The notes beneath the pieces were generated by a model. That model ran no database searches, was not told the origin of the DNA, and saw nothing but the letters and a program-made list of their open reading frames with translations. The position numbers and the translations under genes were made by a program. Of a DNA stretch of 64,000 nucleotides, positions 26,270-35,855 are shown piece by piece. This DNA comes from an uncultured Acidobacteriota bacterium (GTDB taxonomy: Bacteria > Acidobacteriota > Terriglobia > Bryobacterales > Bryobacteraceae). Each line of letters begins with the position of its first letter. Position 1 is the first letter of the stretch. The stretch lies in NCBI GenBank assembly GCA_902825945.1, contig CADECY010000007.1:62001-126000 (forward strand), written 5' to 3'.

Positions 26270-26737
26270 ACAAGTTTCGTTTCGGAAACAGAACTTCAAG
26301 AATCAGCCAGTGATCCATGTGATTGGCGCGCCCGAATCGTTCCAGACCACGCTCGGCGAGATGACTGAATTCACCGAAGTCGGGAACGCCTCGCCAAGGA
26401 TAAGGATGTGCGCTTCGCGCTCGCCTTCACCACGGCCAAGAAGCAGGTGGACGATTTCGCGGACCGGATCGCGAAGGCATCGGCGGCGGACGCGGTGATC
26501 TGGGTCACCTATCCGAAGTGCTCGTCGCGAAAGTACAAGCGCGAGTTCATCGCGACAATGGCTGGTACCACTTCGGCGCGCACGGGTTCGAGCCCGTGCG
26601 CCAAGTGGCGATCGACGGGACTGGCCGGCGTTGCGCTTCCGCCGCCTCGAACACATCAAGAAGATGACGCGGACCTTCGCGATGACGGCGGAAGGCAAAG
26701 CCAGGGCCGCGAAAAAACCAGACCGGGCTCGTTCAAC
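26270..26737 (+). pseudogene. Frameshifted second copy of the 152-residue gene
   Basis: Pieces in different frames line up with the intact copy at 24812-25270: KQNFKNQPVIHVIGAPESF, EMTEFTEV, then FALAFTTAKKQVDDFADRIA, AVIWVTYPKCSSRKYKREF, then DNGWYHFGAHGFEPVRQVAI, and finally DWPALRFRRLEHIKKMTRTF. At least three frame changes separate these pieces (near 26385, 26560 and 26622) and the start region is also altered. The gene is dead, but its remaining identity is high enough to suggest recent decay or an old divergent paralogue. Confidence 0.85.
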
Positions 26738-28271
26738 GCGCGGGCACGCTGCGACCCTCCCGCTTGTACTTGTCGAGTAGCGTGCTCATTTGCTTCACGC
26801 GGTCCGGGTACTGTCCATGGAGGTTCTTCGTCTGACGCAGATTCTCCTTCAGGTGGAACAACTCAGCCGGCTGATCGTGCTTCCGGATTCCGTGACGTTC
26901 GCGCCACCAAACGGGCTCGGCGGCGCCGTGCGCGCTCTTCTCCGATTCGATCAGGACCCAGTCGCCTTGACGGAGCCCGTACTCGTTGTTCATCGAGTGA
27001 TGGACCGTCGCCTCGCGAATCGGCTTCGAGCGCCTCTTGCCGAACAGCGCCGGGCTGATATCGTAGCTGTCTTCGCCGGACTCGTTCGGAAGTTTCGAGC
27101 CCGTGATCGCGGCGGTGGTGGCCATCATGTCGGTGAGGCACACGACCTCCTTCTCGACCTGCCCCGCCGGCACCCGGCCCGGACCCCAGGCGACGAACGG
27201 CACTCGATGTCCGCCTTCCCACAGCATTCGCTTGGCCCCGCGCAACGGACCCTGGCTCGCATGAGCGAACTCTTGCAGAACCGGATAAGTGAGGTTCTCG
27301 GGCCCGTTGTCGCTCGTGAAGATCACGACCGTCTCTTCGGCGGTGCCCGAGGCGCGGATGGCGTCCATCACTTGGCCGACGCTCCAATCGACCTGTTGGA
27401 CGAAATCGCCATAGCGGCCCGCGCGGCTCTTTCCGATGAACTCGGTGTCGGGCGCGATCGGCGTGTGCGGGCCCGTCATGGGGAAGTACAGGAAGTAGGG
27501 CTCGCTCGCGCGGGTCCGCTCGTTCACGTACTTGACCGCGCGGCGCGTGATCTCCGGCAGCACGTTTTCCAGGCGCCAGCCGGGAGACATCGCGCCCGGC
27601 CATCCGAACATCTTCTCGGGTTTCTGTTCAGTGGGCGCGGCGAGCAGGCGATCATTCTCGATGAAGGTGTAAGGCGGGAAGTTCGGCAGGTCGACGCCGA
27701 AGTAGTAGTCGAAGCCACGCGTGGTGGGGCCTTCGCGGACGGGCTGATCGAAGAGAACCTTCTTCGCGAACTCGTACCGGATCTCGCGTTGCGGATCGCC
27801 GATACGGACTTGCGTGTTTACCTTCGATCCATCGCGCGTGGCCCAATCCCAGCCGAGGTGCCACTTGCCAAAGCACGCAGTCTTGTATCCGAGCGGTTTC
27901 AACATCTTGGGCAGCGTAAGCCGGTCCGGGGTGATGAGAGCCTTGTCCCACGGCCACAGCACCTGCGTCTTCAGTTCAGTGCGCCAGGGATAGCGTCCGG
28001 TGAGGAGCCCGTAACGAGTGGGTGAGCAGACGCCACACGGAGTGTGGGCGTCAACGAAGCGGACGCCCTCCTTCGCCAATCGATCGATGTTCGGGGTCGC
28101 GATCTTGGACTCGGGGTTGTAGGCGCTCACGTCTCCGTAGCCGAGATCGTCGGCGAGGATCACGACGATGTTCGGGCGGTTCCTGGGGCGCGCCGCGCTC
28201 GCGAGCGCGGGTGTCATCGTGGCGGCGGAGAGGTTCCGGAGGAAGTCGCGGCGTTGCATCATCCTTGCCAT
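26733..28271 (-). CDS. Sulfatase (arylsulfatase family), Tat-exported
   Basis: The 512-residue enzyme starts with a twin-arginine signal (RRDFLRNLSAATMTPALASA). The mature part opens with NIVVILADDLGYGD, giving the metal-binding Asp pair. CSPTRYGLLTGR is the C-x-P-x-R sulfatase signature whose cysteine is converted to formylglycine by a separate enzyme not seen here. Further marks are GKWHLG and FTSDNGPE. It should remove sulfate from a sulfated sugar in the periplasm. The start is uncertain: the frame begins at 28271 but ATG codons at 28262 and 28259 fit the Tat leader equally. Its 3' end overlaps the pseudogene at 26270-26737 by a few bases. Confidence 0.92.
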   Translation of the reverse strand: MARMMQRRDFLRNLSAATMTPALASAARPRNRPNIVVILADDLGYGDVSAYNPESKIATPNIDRLAKEGVRFVDAHTPCGVCSPTRYGLLTGRYPWRTELKTQVLWPWDKALITPDRLTLPKMLKPLGYKTACFGKWHLGWDWATRDGSKVNTQVRIGDPQREIRYEFAKKVLFDQPVREGPTTRGFDYYFGVDLPNFPPYTFIENDRLLAAPTEQKPEKMFGWPGAMSPGWRLENVLPEITRRAVKYVNERTRASEPYFLYFPMTGPHTPIAPDTEFIGKSRAGRYGDFVQQVDWSVGQVMDAIRASGTAEETVVIFTSDNGPENLTYPVLQEFAHASQGPLRGAKRMLWEGGHRVPFVAWGPGRVPAGQVEKEVVCLTDMMATTAAITGSKLPNESGEDSYDISPALFGKRRSKPIREATVHHSMNNEYGLRQGDWVLIESEKSAHGAAEPVWWRERHGIRKHDQPAELFHLKENLRQTKNLHGQYPDRVKQMSTLLDKYKREGRSVPAR

Positions 28272-28465
28272 TGTCGATCATCGGCGCGATTGTTGGGAGG
28301 GCGCGCTATCCCCGCCGGTCAGCCGGCGTGGATGAGAGCGCGCGCGGATCGTAATGAAGAACATCAAGAATCCGCTTCTTTGTCTCCGCGTTCGGAACCC
28401 GTGGCCGAGAGGCCACTGCAGCACTCCTGCGCTATCCTGAAATCATACGAATCGGAGAGTGGACG

Positions 28466-30931
28466 ATGAGAAAAATGATGTATCGATGGGTGCTGGCAGC
28501 GTCCCTGGCCGGGCTCGGATGGGCGCAACCGAACCAGTTGCAGGTGACCCCGACGGTGCTGAGCTTCAGCGACGCCAACCTCGGCTTCTCGCAACAGGTG
28601 ACCGCGATTGCCAACAATCCGGGTGCGCTGCTCGAGGTGGCGCTCGACAGTGGCACGCCGAACTCGCTCCCGCCGCCATGGCTCTCGGTGACACCGCGTC
28701 AGATCAACTCGCCGGGGCGCGTAACGGTCTCGGTCACTCGCCCGGCGACAGGTCCCGGATCGTACTTCGGGCGCGTGGCATTCCGCCAGCGGAACGGCGC
28801 GCAGACCACGGAGTTGAACGCGGTGCTCGTCCGGCTCGAACTGAAGAACGCCGCCGATCCGTTCTCGGTCGACCCCTCCTACCTTTCGTACTACAACCAG
28901 GCCGGCAATCCGGTGGACGCACAGTCGCTCTACCTGACCGGCGCGAATTGCTCCGCGGTGCGCATCGAAACGAGCGACCCCTGGATCAATGTCACTCCCG
29001 AGAGCACGAATGCGAGTTGCCGCAGGCTGAACGTCGCGATTCGATCGCAAGGGTTTGCTCCAGGCGGACAACGCGGATCGATCCGGATCTCGCTGGGGCA
29101 GGAGCCGATCGAAATTCCCGTGTCGGTGTTCCTCGCGGGCCGGGGCCCGGCGCTTGCGGTGAATCCGGAAGGCTTCCAGTTCGAGGCACGCGCGGGCAAT
29201 GGGAATTCGGTGACCCGGAATCTCGCTGTGCTCAACCCGGGCGACAACACACTGACGTGGACGGCGAAAGTGATCGATCCAGCCGAGGGCGCGCCGTGGT
29301 TGAGCCTGGGCACGCTGACGGGCACGGCCGCGCAGTCGGTGGACGGCCGTATTCCGATCACCGTGAATCCGGCGAACCTCGCGGTGGGTCCGTATTCGGC
29401 GCTGATCGAGGTGTCGGCGCCGGGCGCGCGAAACTCCCCGCAATTGTTCCCGGTCGTCTTCAACGTGGTGGCCGAAAGCACTCCTCCCACCGCGACGCCG
29501 TCGCCATCCGGATTGATCTTCACGGTCCAGCAGAATTCGGCGCGCAGCAACACGCAGGCGATCACGGTGTTTACCAGCAGCACGCAGGCCGTCCCCTACC
29601 AGGTTTCCTCCCACACTTATGACAGCAACGGCTGGCTGAACCTCGAAGGGACTGGAGGCACGGCGAGTACGGCCGCCTCCGGCCGGGCCAACGTGTCGGT
29701 CACTCCGGGATCGTTGAATACCGGGGTTTATCGCGGCGAAGTGAATGTGTTCGTTACCGCTCCCGGCAGCACGGAGGTCCGATCAGTCAACGTAACGATG
29801 ATCGTCACGCCAGCGCCACCGGCGCCGCCCACTCCCCCGCCGCCACCGCCTCCTCCACCGCGCGACCCCACGGGGAAGCCAAATGGCCGGTCAGAAGGTC
29901 CGCTCGGGCTCGAAAACTGCTCGGCTAGTTCCCTGGTTCCGACGCACACGGGCTTGGTAAATAACTTCCAAACGCGGGCTGGATATCCCACACCTCTGAC
30001 CGTTCGCGTTCTCGACAACTGTGCCGAACCCATCACCACGGCGCAGGTATTGCTCGAGTTCTCCAACGCCGATCCACCCCTGACCCTGACGAACCTCAAC
30101 AATGGGAACTACATCGGCACGTGGGCTCCGCGATCGGCGCCCACGGGATCGGTCAGCATCCGCGGCACGGTGACGTTCGGACAACTGTCGGCGCGCCTCG
30201 AACTACTCGGCAGGGTTCTGCCGTCAGCGGTTCCGATTCTGGAACCGAACGGAGTCTTCAATCGCTTTGACCGGCGTCCTGGCGCCGCACTGGCGCCCGG
30301 TGCCCTGATCGAACTGACCGGCTCCAACCTCGCGGCGTCGGCGGCTTCGGTGAACCCGGAGAATGACCGCCTGCCGGACACGGTGAACGGCGTGACTATC
30401 TATGCCGGGCCGGGGCGCGCTCCAGTCTCGGCTCTGGACCCGCGGCGGCTGAGCGCACAGCTTCCGGCCGATTCGAGCACCGAACAACTGATGCCGATCG
30501 TGGTGCGCGCGGGAAGCGCGCTGAGCGTTCCAATCCGCGTGGGGCTGGTGCCCGCGCAGCCCGGCGTCGCGTCGAACGCGGACGGCCGAGTGGTGGCCTT
30601 CGATGAGAACGTGCTCGAGATCAACGCCGCGAACAAGGCGAAGCGGGGAACCCTGATCTACGTGTTGGTTGCGGGGATGGGCGCCACCTCGCCTGCTGTC
30701 CCGGCCGGCAGCGTTTCTCCGGGCGAGCCGTTCGCGGTGGTGAACGCGCTGCCCCAGGTCACCGTCGGCGGCACGCCCGCCGAAGTCCGCAATGCCGGGC
30801 TCTCTCCGGGGTTGATCGGGGTCTATCAGGTGGAGATCGTGCTGGCCGAAGACACCCCCGCAGGGGATCAGCAGCTCGTGATCCGCCAAGGCGAAGCCGT
30901 CAGCAACGCCGCGATGTTGTCAGTCGAGTGA
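28466..30931 (+). CDS. Secreted multi-domain beta-sandwich protein with Solibacter-type C-terminal domain (TIGR03437)
   Basis: The 821-residue protein has a signal peptide (MRKMMYRWVLAASLAGLGWAQ). Several Ig/BACON-like repeats follow: each contains a WLSVTP or WLSLG-type strand and a GxYxGxVxF-like strand (PPPWLSVTPRQ, GSYFGRVAFRQ, WINVTPES, PWLSLGTLTG, GWLNLEGTG, GVYRGEVNVF). A proline-rich linker (residues about 450-470) separates them from the C-terminal half, which ends in a region matching the TIGR03437 domain: PGALIELTGSNLA, LSAQLPAD, LVAGMGATSPAVPAGSVSPG, NAGLSPGLIGVYQVEIV. Likely a surface or secreted binding protein. GGAGAG before the ATG serves as ribosome binding site. Confidence 0.85.
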   Translation: MRKMMYRWVLAASLAGLGWAQPNQLQVTPTVLSFSDANLGFSQQVTAIANNPGALLEVALDSGTPNSLPPPWLSVTPRQINSPGRVTVSVTRPATGPGSYFGRVAFRQRNGAQTTELNAVLVRLELKNAADPFSVDPSYLSYYNQAGNPVDAQSLYLTGANCSAVRIETSDPWINVTPESTNASCRRLNVAIRSQGFAPGGQRGSIRISLGQEPIEIPVSVFLAGRGPALAVNPEGFQFEARAGNGNSVTRNLAVLNPGDNTLTWTAKVIDPAEGAPWLSLGTLTGTAAQSVDGRIPITVNPANLAVGPYSALIEVSAPGARNSPQLFPVVFNVVAESTPPTATPSPSGLIFTVQQNSARSNTQAITVFTSSTQAVPYQVSSHTYDSNGWLNLEGTGGTASTAASGRANVSVTPGSLNTGVYRGEVNVFVTAPGSTEVRSVNVTMIVTPAPPAPPTPPPPPPPPPRDPTGKPNGRSEGPLGLENCSASSLVPTHTGLVNNFQTRAGYPTPLTVRVLDNCAEPITTAQVLLEFSNADPPLTLTNLNNGNYIGTWAPRSAPTGSVSIRGTVTFGQLSARLELLGRVLPSAVPILEPNGVFNRFDRRPGAALAPGALIELTGSNLAASAASVNPENDRLPDTVNGVTIYAGPGRAPVSALDPRRLSAQLPADSSTEQLMPIVVRAGSALSVPIRVGLVPAQPGVASNADGRVVAFDENVLEINAANKAKRGTLIYVLVAGMGATSPAVPAGSVSPGEPFAVVNALPQVTVGGTPAEVRNAGLSPGLIGVYQVEIVLAEDTPAGDQQLVIRQGEAVSNAAMLSVE

Positions 30932-30937
30932 GGTCCG

Positions 30938-31198
30938 CTATTCCGCGGCGACCGCAACCGCTGCGGGGGCTGCGGGCGCGGCAACCTTCTTCGCGCGCGA
31001 TTTCTTCTTCTCGGCAGGGGGCTGCCGGTCACTCTTCTTCAAGTTGGGCACCGCGATCGAGGCGACGAATTTCTTCTCGCCGTGATCGTCGAACTTGATC
31101 ACGATATACTCTTCCGTGCATGTGAGCACGCTGCCCAACCCGAACTTGGGGTGCTCCACTTGAGCGCCTGTGGCGAAGGCCGGCTTGCTTGCTGCCAT
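30938..31198 (-). CDS. Small Tudor-like protein with basic, alanine-rich tail
   Basis: The 86-residue protein contains a domain (residues 8-52) resembling the C-terminal Tudor-like domain of UvrD/PcrA helicases: GAQVEHPKFGLGSVLTCTEE, IVIKFDDHGEKKFV. In UvrD this domain binds RNA polymerase. The tail is rich in Lys, then Ala and Pro (EKKKSRAKKVAAPAAPAAVA), as in nucleic-acid-binding tails. It could be a free-standing transcription- or DNA-associated factor. It lies 37 bases downstream of the GT-C gene on the same strand. The similarity is read by eye. Confidence 0.65.
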   Translation of the reverse strand: MAASKPAFATGAQVEHPKFGLGSVLTCTEEYIVIKFDDHGEKKFVASIAVPNLKKSDRQPPAEKKKSRAKKVAAPAAPAAVAVAAE

Positions 31199-31235
31199 AT
31201 GTTATGGTTGTTCCTTATCAAGAGTTTAGCAGACT

Positions 31236-33032
31236 TTATGGGACAACCTGTATTCGCCCGGTGCGATAACTCCAATCTCCCCACCTCGGATGGACCCGTA
31301 TCGAGTCGAAACCACCGGCCGCCTGAACCGGCGGAATCACCCTTTCGGTGCGCATTTGCGCCGTTGGATCGCGGGCCGGTGGGATGTCGATGCCCGCCAG
31401 CGGCTTGCCAGCACGAAGGAACATGACGAAGTAGAAATCGTTGGCCTCGCACTCGACCTCGACGGCCGAAGCGGTCCGGGTTGGGAGCGCGATCTCGATA
31501 CCGCGGTGGTCCGCCAATGCACGAATCGCCGGGTCGCCGTGGACGGCCGTGGCGGGGGTGGCCCAGTCTCGCACCGCCTTTTCGTGAGCGCCCGAGTTGA
31601 CTCGCCAGATCGCCGCCCACCGCGCCGGCGCATCGAGCGGCGCGCGAGTCAGCAGCGCCAGATCGTCCCATAGTCTGGCAAGCCCCGGATCCGCGATCTG
31701 GTTGCCGCCCGACAGAAGCGTCTCGCGATAGCCGATCGGAACGGCTCGCATGTAGTGGCCCACGCGCCACGGCTGCGGTTGCATCGGCAGCCGTGCCAGC
31801 AGGGGATCACTCAACGCCAGCGGATCCACGATATGCGCGCGCCGCCCCATCTTGTAACCCATGATTCCGATGTTCTGATTGAAGACCACGCGCTCGCCAC
31901 GCCGCAGTTCCGCTTTTGCGTTCTCGTGATATTGGTGCACCGGAAAGTCCGGGCTCTCGCGATACTCGGCGAGCGAAACCGCGTGATAGACGTGCCGCTC
32001 GCTGGCGACGCCGGCTTCGTCAAAGTCGGGATGATGGCGCAGCCCGGCCAGTCCGAGAGCCCCGGCAGCGGCGAAGCAGATTCCCCACGTGGTCCGGCCC
32101 AGCCACCGGAAATCCATGCGCGCGAGCAGGACCACCGCGGCAATCAGCGGCGCCGTCAGGAACCGGCCCGACATGAAGTCGCCCCCAATGCGAATCAGAT
32201 AGATTCCATATGCAGCCATCCCGAACGCCACTGCACGTTCGGTTCCCCGCCGCGAGAAGATGGCCGCGAGCGCTCCGGCCTCGATCGCGATCAGTGTGAG
32301 AGGGTCCCACAGAAACGAATTGCGCAGGTAGAGAACGCCTTGCCGTACGAGTACGGACGAGTCGATTCCCGTCGAGAGCTTCGCATACGCGGTGTTCGGA
32401 AACGGAACGCCGTAATAATAGATCGAGAACGCCTCCCAGGCGGCGAAAGGAATCAGACCAGCGATCAGCGCCCGCGCATCCGGTGCGCGATGGAAGCACC
32501 ACGCGAGTACCGGACCAGCCAATACCGCGTGATCGAGGCGATTGAGGCAAATGGCCGAAAACAGCAGCGCAAGCGTGAGCATCGGCGGACGCTCTCGTGA
32601 CAACGCCGGAAACAGAAACACCGCCAGCAGTAGATGCGCGAGCGGGTTCTCGAGGCCCGAGGTAGAGAAGTCGCGGAAGGCCGCCGAGCCAGTGAGAATC
32701 GAGATCACGAGCACCGCGTGCCAGCCGGACCTTGCCGCGCACAAGGCGATCACCGCACCCGCCGCAAGTGTGCAAGCCACACCGGCGGCTATAGACGAAA
32801 GAAACCAGTTCCGCGTGACGAGGCCCGAAGCGGCGAGCAGGAACATCCAAAGCGGATGAGTGTACGCCTGCACGCGCTCATCCGGATTCCAACGGAGTCC
32901 GATGCCGTCGAGAAAGTTATCGACGGTGCGAAACGTGATGTAGGCGTCCTCGGCCACCCAGGCGACGCTCAGAATCGCGGCGCCAAGCGGCACCAGCAAC
33001 AGGAGCCGGGCAGCGATTCCGCGTTTCGCCAT
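31236..33032 (-). CDS. GT-C type membrane glycosyltransferase
   Basis: The 598-residue protein has roughly ten hydrophobic segments in its first 350 residues and a soluble C-terminal domain. Near the N terminus WVAEDAYITFRTVDNFLDGI and LRWNPDERVQAYTHPLWMFL match the first-loop DD/ED motif and the GxWNPGERVEGYT pattern of mycobacterial-type arabinofuranosyl or mannosyl transferases that use lipid-linked sugar donors. It should add a sugar to an envelope glycan or protein from a polyprenyl phosphate donor in the periplasm. The ATG at 33032 is chosen; another lies at 33041. TATACT (33049-33044 on the minus strand) is 11 bases upstream. Confidence 0.75.
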   Translation of the reverse strand: MAKRGIAARLLLLVPLGAAILSVAWVAEDAYITFRTVDNFLDGIGLRWNPDERVQAYTHPLWMFLLAASGLVTRNWFLSSIAAGVACTLAAGAVIALCAARSGWHAVLVISILTGSAAFRDFSTSGLENPLAHLLLAVFLFPALSRERPPMLTLALLFSAICLNRLDHAVLAGPVLAWCFHRAPDARALIAGLIPFAAWEAFSIYYYGVPFPNTAYAKLSTGIDSSVLVRQGVLYLRNSFLWDPLTLIAIEAGALAAIFSRRGTERAVAFGMAAYGIYLIRIGGDFMSGRFLTAPLIAAVVLLARMDFRWLGRTTWGICFAAAGALGLAGLRHHPDFDEAGVASERHVYHAVSLAEYRESPDFPVHQYHENAKAELRRGERVVFNQNIGIMGYKMGRRAHIVDPLALSDPLLARLPMQPQPWRVGHYMRAVPIGYRETLLSGGNQIADPGLARLWDDLALLTRAPLDAPARWAAIWRVNSGAHEKAVRDWATPATAVHGDPAIRALADHRGIEIALPTRTASAVEVECEANDFYFVMFLRAGKPLAGIDIPPARDPTAQMRTERVIPPVQAAGGFDSIRVHPRWGDWSYRTGRIQVVP

Positions 33033-33125
33033 CAGAAACATCAAGTATAAGCGGATGCAGAAGGACGGAACTTTCCGCGCGCATTTCCGTCGAGTATTCA
33101 AAGATCGCTACCATAGCTGAGCCGG

Positions 33126-34061
33126 ATGGAACCAGTCCTACAACTCGACAACCTGTCCGTGAACCTCGGAGGACGCAAGATCCTCGATGGACTCACGTGT
33201 ACGCTCTCCGGCCGCACCATCGGCCTGTTGGGCCCCAACGGCGCCGGCAAATCGACGCTCATCAACACGCTGCTCGGCTTCTATCCGGCCGCCGGTTCGG
33301 GCCGGGTCCTCGGTCTCGATATCGCGCGGCAAAGCAAGCAGATCCGTCAGACCATCGGCTACATGCCCGAGAACGATTGCTTCGTCGGCAATCTCAGCGC
33401 GGTGGGTTTCGTCAAGTTGATGGGCGAGCTCTCGGGACTGCCCGAGGAAGCCGCGCTCGAACGCGCGCACGAATCGCTGTACTACGTCGGCCTCGGCGAG
33501 GCGCGCTATCGCATGGTCTCCACCTACTCGCTCGGCATGAAGCAGCTCGCGAAACTGGCGCAGGCGATCGTCCACGGGCCGAAGCTGCTGATCCTCGATG
33601 AGCCGACCAACGGGCTCGACCCCTCCGCGCGACAACGCATGATCCGGCTCGTGAAGGAAATGCGCGATTCGGGCGAAACGCGCATCATTCTTTGTTCGCA
33701 CCTGCTCCGCGACGTGGAAGAGACCTGCGAAGAGGTGCTGATCCTGAAACACGGCCGCATCGTCCACATGTCGAACCTCGAGGAGGAGCGGCGGATGAAC
33801 AAGCGGTTTCTCGAGATCGAGATCCACGGCGCGCCGGACGGCTTCGCTGACGCGGCGCGCCAGTTGGGCTGCGAGTGCGACGCGCCGGCCAGCGGACGCG
33901 TCAGGATGGTGCTCGCCGATGGAGTCGAGATCCGCGACGTCTACCGCATCGCCGATGAACGCGGCCTGCAATTGCGCCGTTTGAGCCACCGCCGCGACAC
34001 GCTCGAGGATATCTTCATGAAGGCCATGGAAACGGGTGGAGACGCCAATGGCCGTTTATAA
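33126..34061 (+). CDS. ABC transporter ATP-binding protein (first module)
   Basis: The 311-residue ATPase has Walker [10 protein letters not shown], Walker [13 protein letters not shown] and the switch histidine in ILCSHLLRD. The signature is [13 protein letters not shown], lacking the usual LSGGQ glycines, as in many CcmA/drug-export type ATPases. Its C-terminal 80 residues ([13 protein letters not shown] onward) form an extra domain that may contact the membrane partner. It works in the cytosol with the permease encoded next. A TACCAT box (33109-33114) lies 11 bases before the ATG. This is the first gene of a four-gene operon with overlaps throughout. Confidence 0.93.
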   Translation: MEPVLQLDNLSVNLGGRKILDGLTCTLSGRTIGLLGPNGAGKSTLINTLLGFYPAAGSGRVLGLDIARQSKQIRQTIGYMPENDCFVGNLSAVGFVKLMGELSGLPEEAALERAHESLYYVGLGEARYRMVSTYSLGMKQLAKLAQAIVHGPKLLILDEPTNGLDPSARQRMIRLVKEMRDSGETRIILCSHLLRDVEETCEEVLILKHGRIVHMSNLEEERRMNKRFLEIEIHGAPDGFADAARQLGCECDAPASGRVRMVLADGVEIRDVYRIADERGLQLRRLSHRRDTLEDIFMKAMETGGDANGRL

Positions 34062-34917
34062 GCGGAGCTACAAGAGCTGGGGCGGCGCGCTGACACCCGA
34101 GTGGTCGCGCTTCCTCGTGATCCCGAAACACGCGTGGCGGAATCTGTTCCAGCAGCGATTCCTGGTCATCCTCTATGTCGCCTGCTTCTTCTGGCCGCTC
34201 GTCTGCCTGCTCGCGATTTATCTGAACGCCAACCTTGGTTTCGTCGCCCAGTTCGTTCGCGTGCCCGAGGGCGGAATTCTCTCGATCGGATCGGATTTCT
34301 TCTACTACTTCACCGTCGTGCAATCGACGTTCGCGTTCATCCTGACCGCGTTTATCGGCCCGGGTTTGATCTCGCCCGACGTAGTGAACAACGCGCTGCC
34401 GCTCTACTTCTGCCGGCCGTTTTCGCGGCTCGAATACGTGCTCGGAAAGATGACCGTGCTCGTGGCGCTGTTGTCGTCGATCACCTGGGTCCCGGGGCTC
34501 GTACTGTTCTTCGTTCACTCGAGCCTCACCGGATGGCAATGGATGGCCGACAATTTCTGGCTCGCCAACAGCACGTTCCTGGCGCTCGGAATGTGGGTCG
34601 TGCTGATCTCGTTGCTTGCTCTCGCTATCTCGGCATGGGTCCGATGGAAAATCATCGCCGGCGCGGCGCTCGCAGTGGTCTTCTTCCTCGGCGGCGGACT
34701 CGCGGTGGCGATCAACTCCGCCATCGACACACAGCGAGGCAACTGGCTCAACTTCGGCTACAACGCAACCCGCCTCTGGCTCGACCTCTTCGATCGCGGC
34801 GAGCGCATGGACGCCATCTCGTCTGGTGAAGCCGGCACATCGCTGCTCGTGATGTCGGCGGTTTGCGTCTGGCTGCTGTGGAAGAAGATTCGCGCCTGCG
34901 AAGTGGTGAGGGGCTGA
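34048..34917 (+). CDS. ABC transporter permease (first module)
   Basis: The 289-residue protein has about six hydrophobic helices ([113 protein letters not shown]), as in ABC-2 type export permeases. It forms the membrane channel for the ATPase encoded by the gene before it. The ATG at 34048 has GGTGGAG at 34035-34041 and is chosen over an in-frame GTG at 34036. The gene overlaps the previous one by 14 bases. The substrate is unknown. Confidence 0.85.
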   Translation: MAVYKRSYKSWGGALTPEWSRFLVIPKHAWRNLFQQRFLVILYVACFFWPLVCLLAIYLNANLGFVAQFVRVPEGGILSIGSDFFYYFTVVQSTFAFILTAFIGPGLISPDVVNNALPLYFCRPFSRLEYVLGKMTVLVALLSSITWVPGLVLFFVHSSLTGWQWMADNFWLANSTFLALGMWVVLISLLALAISAWVRWKIIAGAALAVVFFLGGGLAVAINSAIDTQRGNWLNFGYNATRLWLDLFDRGERMDAISSGEAGTSLLVMSAVCVWLLWKKIRACEVVRG

Positions 34918-35855
34918 TGAGCGGCCAGATCCTTTTCGACAACGTATCCAAGTTCTATGGCGACGTGCTCGGCGTCAACCGCGTGAACCTGTCGATTCCT
35001 CCGGGAATCACGAGTCTGGTGGGGCCGAACGGTTCGGGCAAGACGACGCTGATGAACCTGATGAGCGGACTCCTGCAGCCGAGCCGGGGATCGATTTCCG
35101 TGCTCGGGCTTGCTCCGGGCGATCCGGAGAGATTCTTCCGCGAGGTGGGCTACTGCACCCAGTTCGACTCGTATCCGAAGGGCTTCACGGGCTTCGATTT
35201 CGTCTACTCGTTCCTGCGCCTCTACGGACTCGATCACGCCGCCGCCACGGCGAAGGCGTGGGACGCGATCACACGCGTGAACCTGCGCGACGCCGCGCCT
35301 CGCAAGATCGCCGGCTACAGCAAGGGCATGCGCCAGCGCATCAAGCTCGCGCAGGCGATCAGCCACGATCCCCGGATTCTGGTGCTCGACGAGCCGTTGA
35401 ACGGGCTCGATCCGCTGGTCCGCGCCGAGACGATCGCGCTGTTCCGTTCGCTCGCCGGTGACGGAAAACACGTGATCATCTCGAGCCACGTGTTGCACGA
35501 GGTCGACCTGATCTCCGATCAGGTGATCCTGCTGAGCGGCGGCTACGTGGTGGCCGAGGGTCACATCAAAGGCGTGCGCGGCGAGATCGAAGAGCACCCG
35601 ATGCAGATCCTGATCCGCTGCTTGCGGCCACAGGCCCTCGCGGCGAAACTGTTCGAGCACGATCACGCGGTGGAGGTGAAGATCCACGCCGATGGGAAGG
35701 GGCTGCTGTTGAAGACGCGCGACGCCGATCGCTTCTATCTCGCGATGAACAAGCTGGCGATGGACGGTTTTGAAGTGGAGAATGTCGCGCCCGTCGACGA
35801 TGACGTCAATTCGCTCTACGAGTATCTGATCGGCAATGAGGAACCCGCCCGATGA
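34917..35855 (+). CDS. ABC transporter ATP-binding protein (second module)
   Basis: The 312-residue ATPase has Walker [10 protein letters not shown], signature [13 protein letters not shown], Walker [13 protein letters not shown] and the switch motif [11 protein letters not shown]-terminal extension of about 85 residues ([20 protein letters not shown] onward) resembles the accessory part of the first ATPase. Its ATG overlaps the stop of the permease by one base (TGATG) and its stop overlaps the next start by four, so coupling is strong. Two different ATPases and two different permeases in one operon may form one hetero-oligomeric exporter or two separate ones. Confidence 0.93.
   Translation: MSGQILFDNVSKFYGDVLGVNRVNLSIPPGITSLVGPNGSGKTTLMNLMSGLLQPSRGSISVLGLAPGDPERFFREVGYCTQFDSYPKGFTGFDFVYSFLRLYGLDHAAATAKAWDAITRVNLRDAAPRKIAGYSKGMRQRIKLAQAISHDPRILVLDEPLNGLDPLVRAETIALFRSLAGDGKHVIISSHVLHEVDLISDQVILLSGGYVVAEGHIKGVRGEIEEHPMQILIRCLRPQALAAKLFEHDHAVEVKIHADGKGLLLKTRDADRFYLAMNKLAMDGFEVENVAPVDDDVNSLYEYLIGNEEPAR

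Larger units (their letters stand above)
24177..26737. repeat. Tandem duplication of a divergent gene pair
   Basis: The unit barrel gene (minus), shared promoter region, 152-residue gene (plus) at 24370-25270 recurs at 25850-26737. The matching parts include long DNA identities, for example near 24412-24520 and 25900-25990, and the intergenic CCCCACTATGCT. In the second copy the barrel gene is truncated and the plus-strand gene frameshifted. Gene order and strand are kept, so this is a direct duplication with later decay. Confidence 0.8.

Noticed and set aside
28364..29614. Open frames on both strands and a second plus frame inside the multi-domain surface protein gene
   Set aside because: They lack start signals and protein-like patterns; the 821-residue frame has a signal peptide and recognisable repeats.
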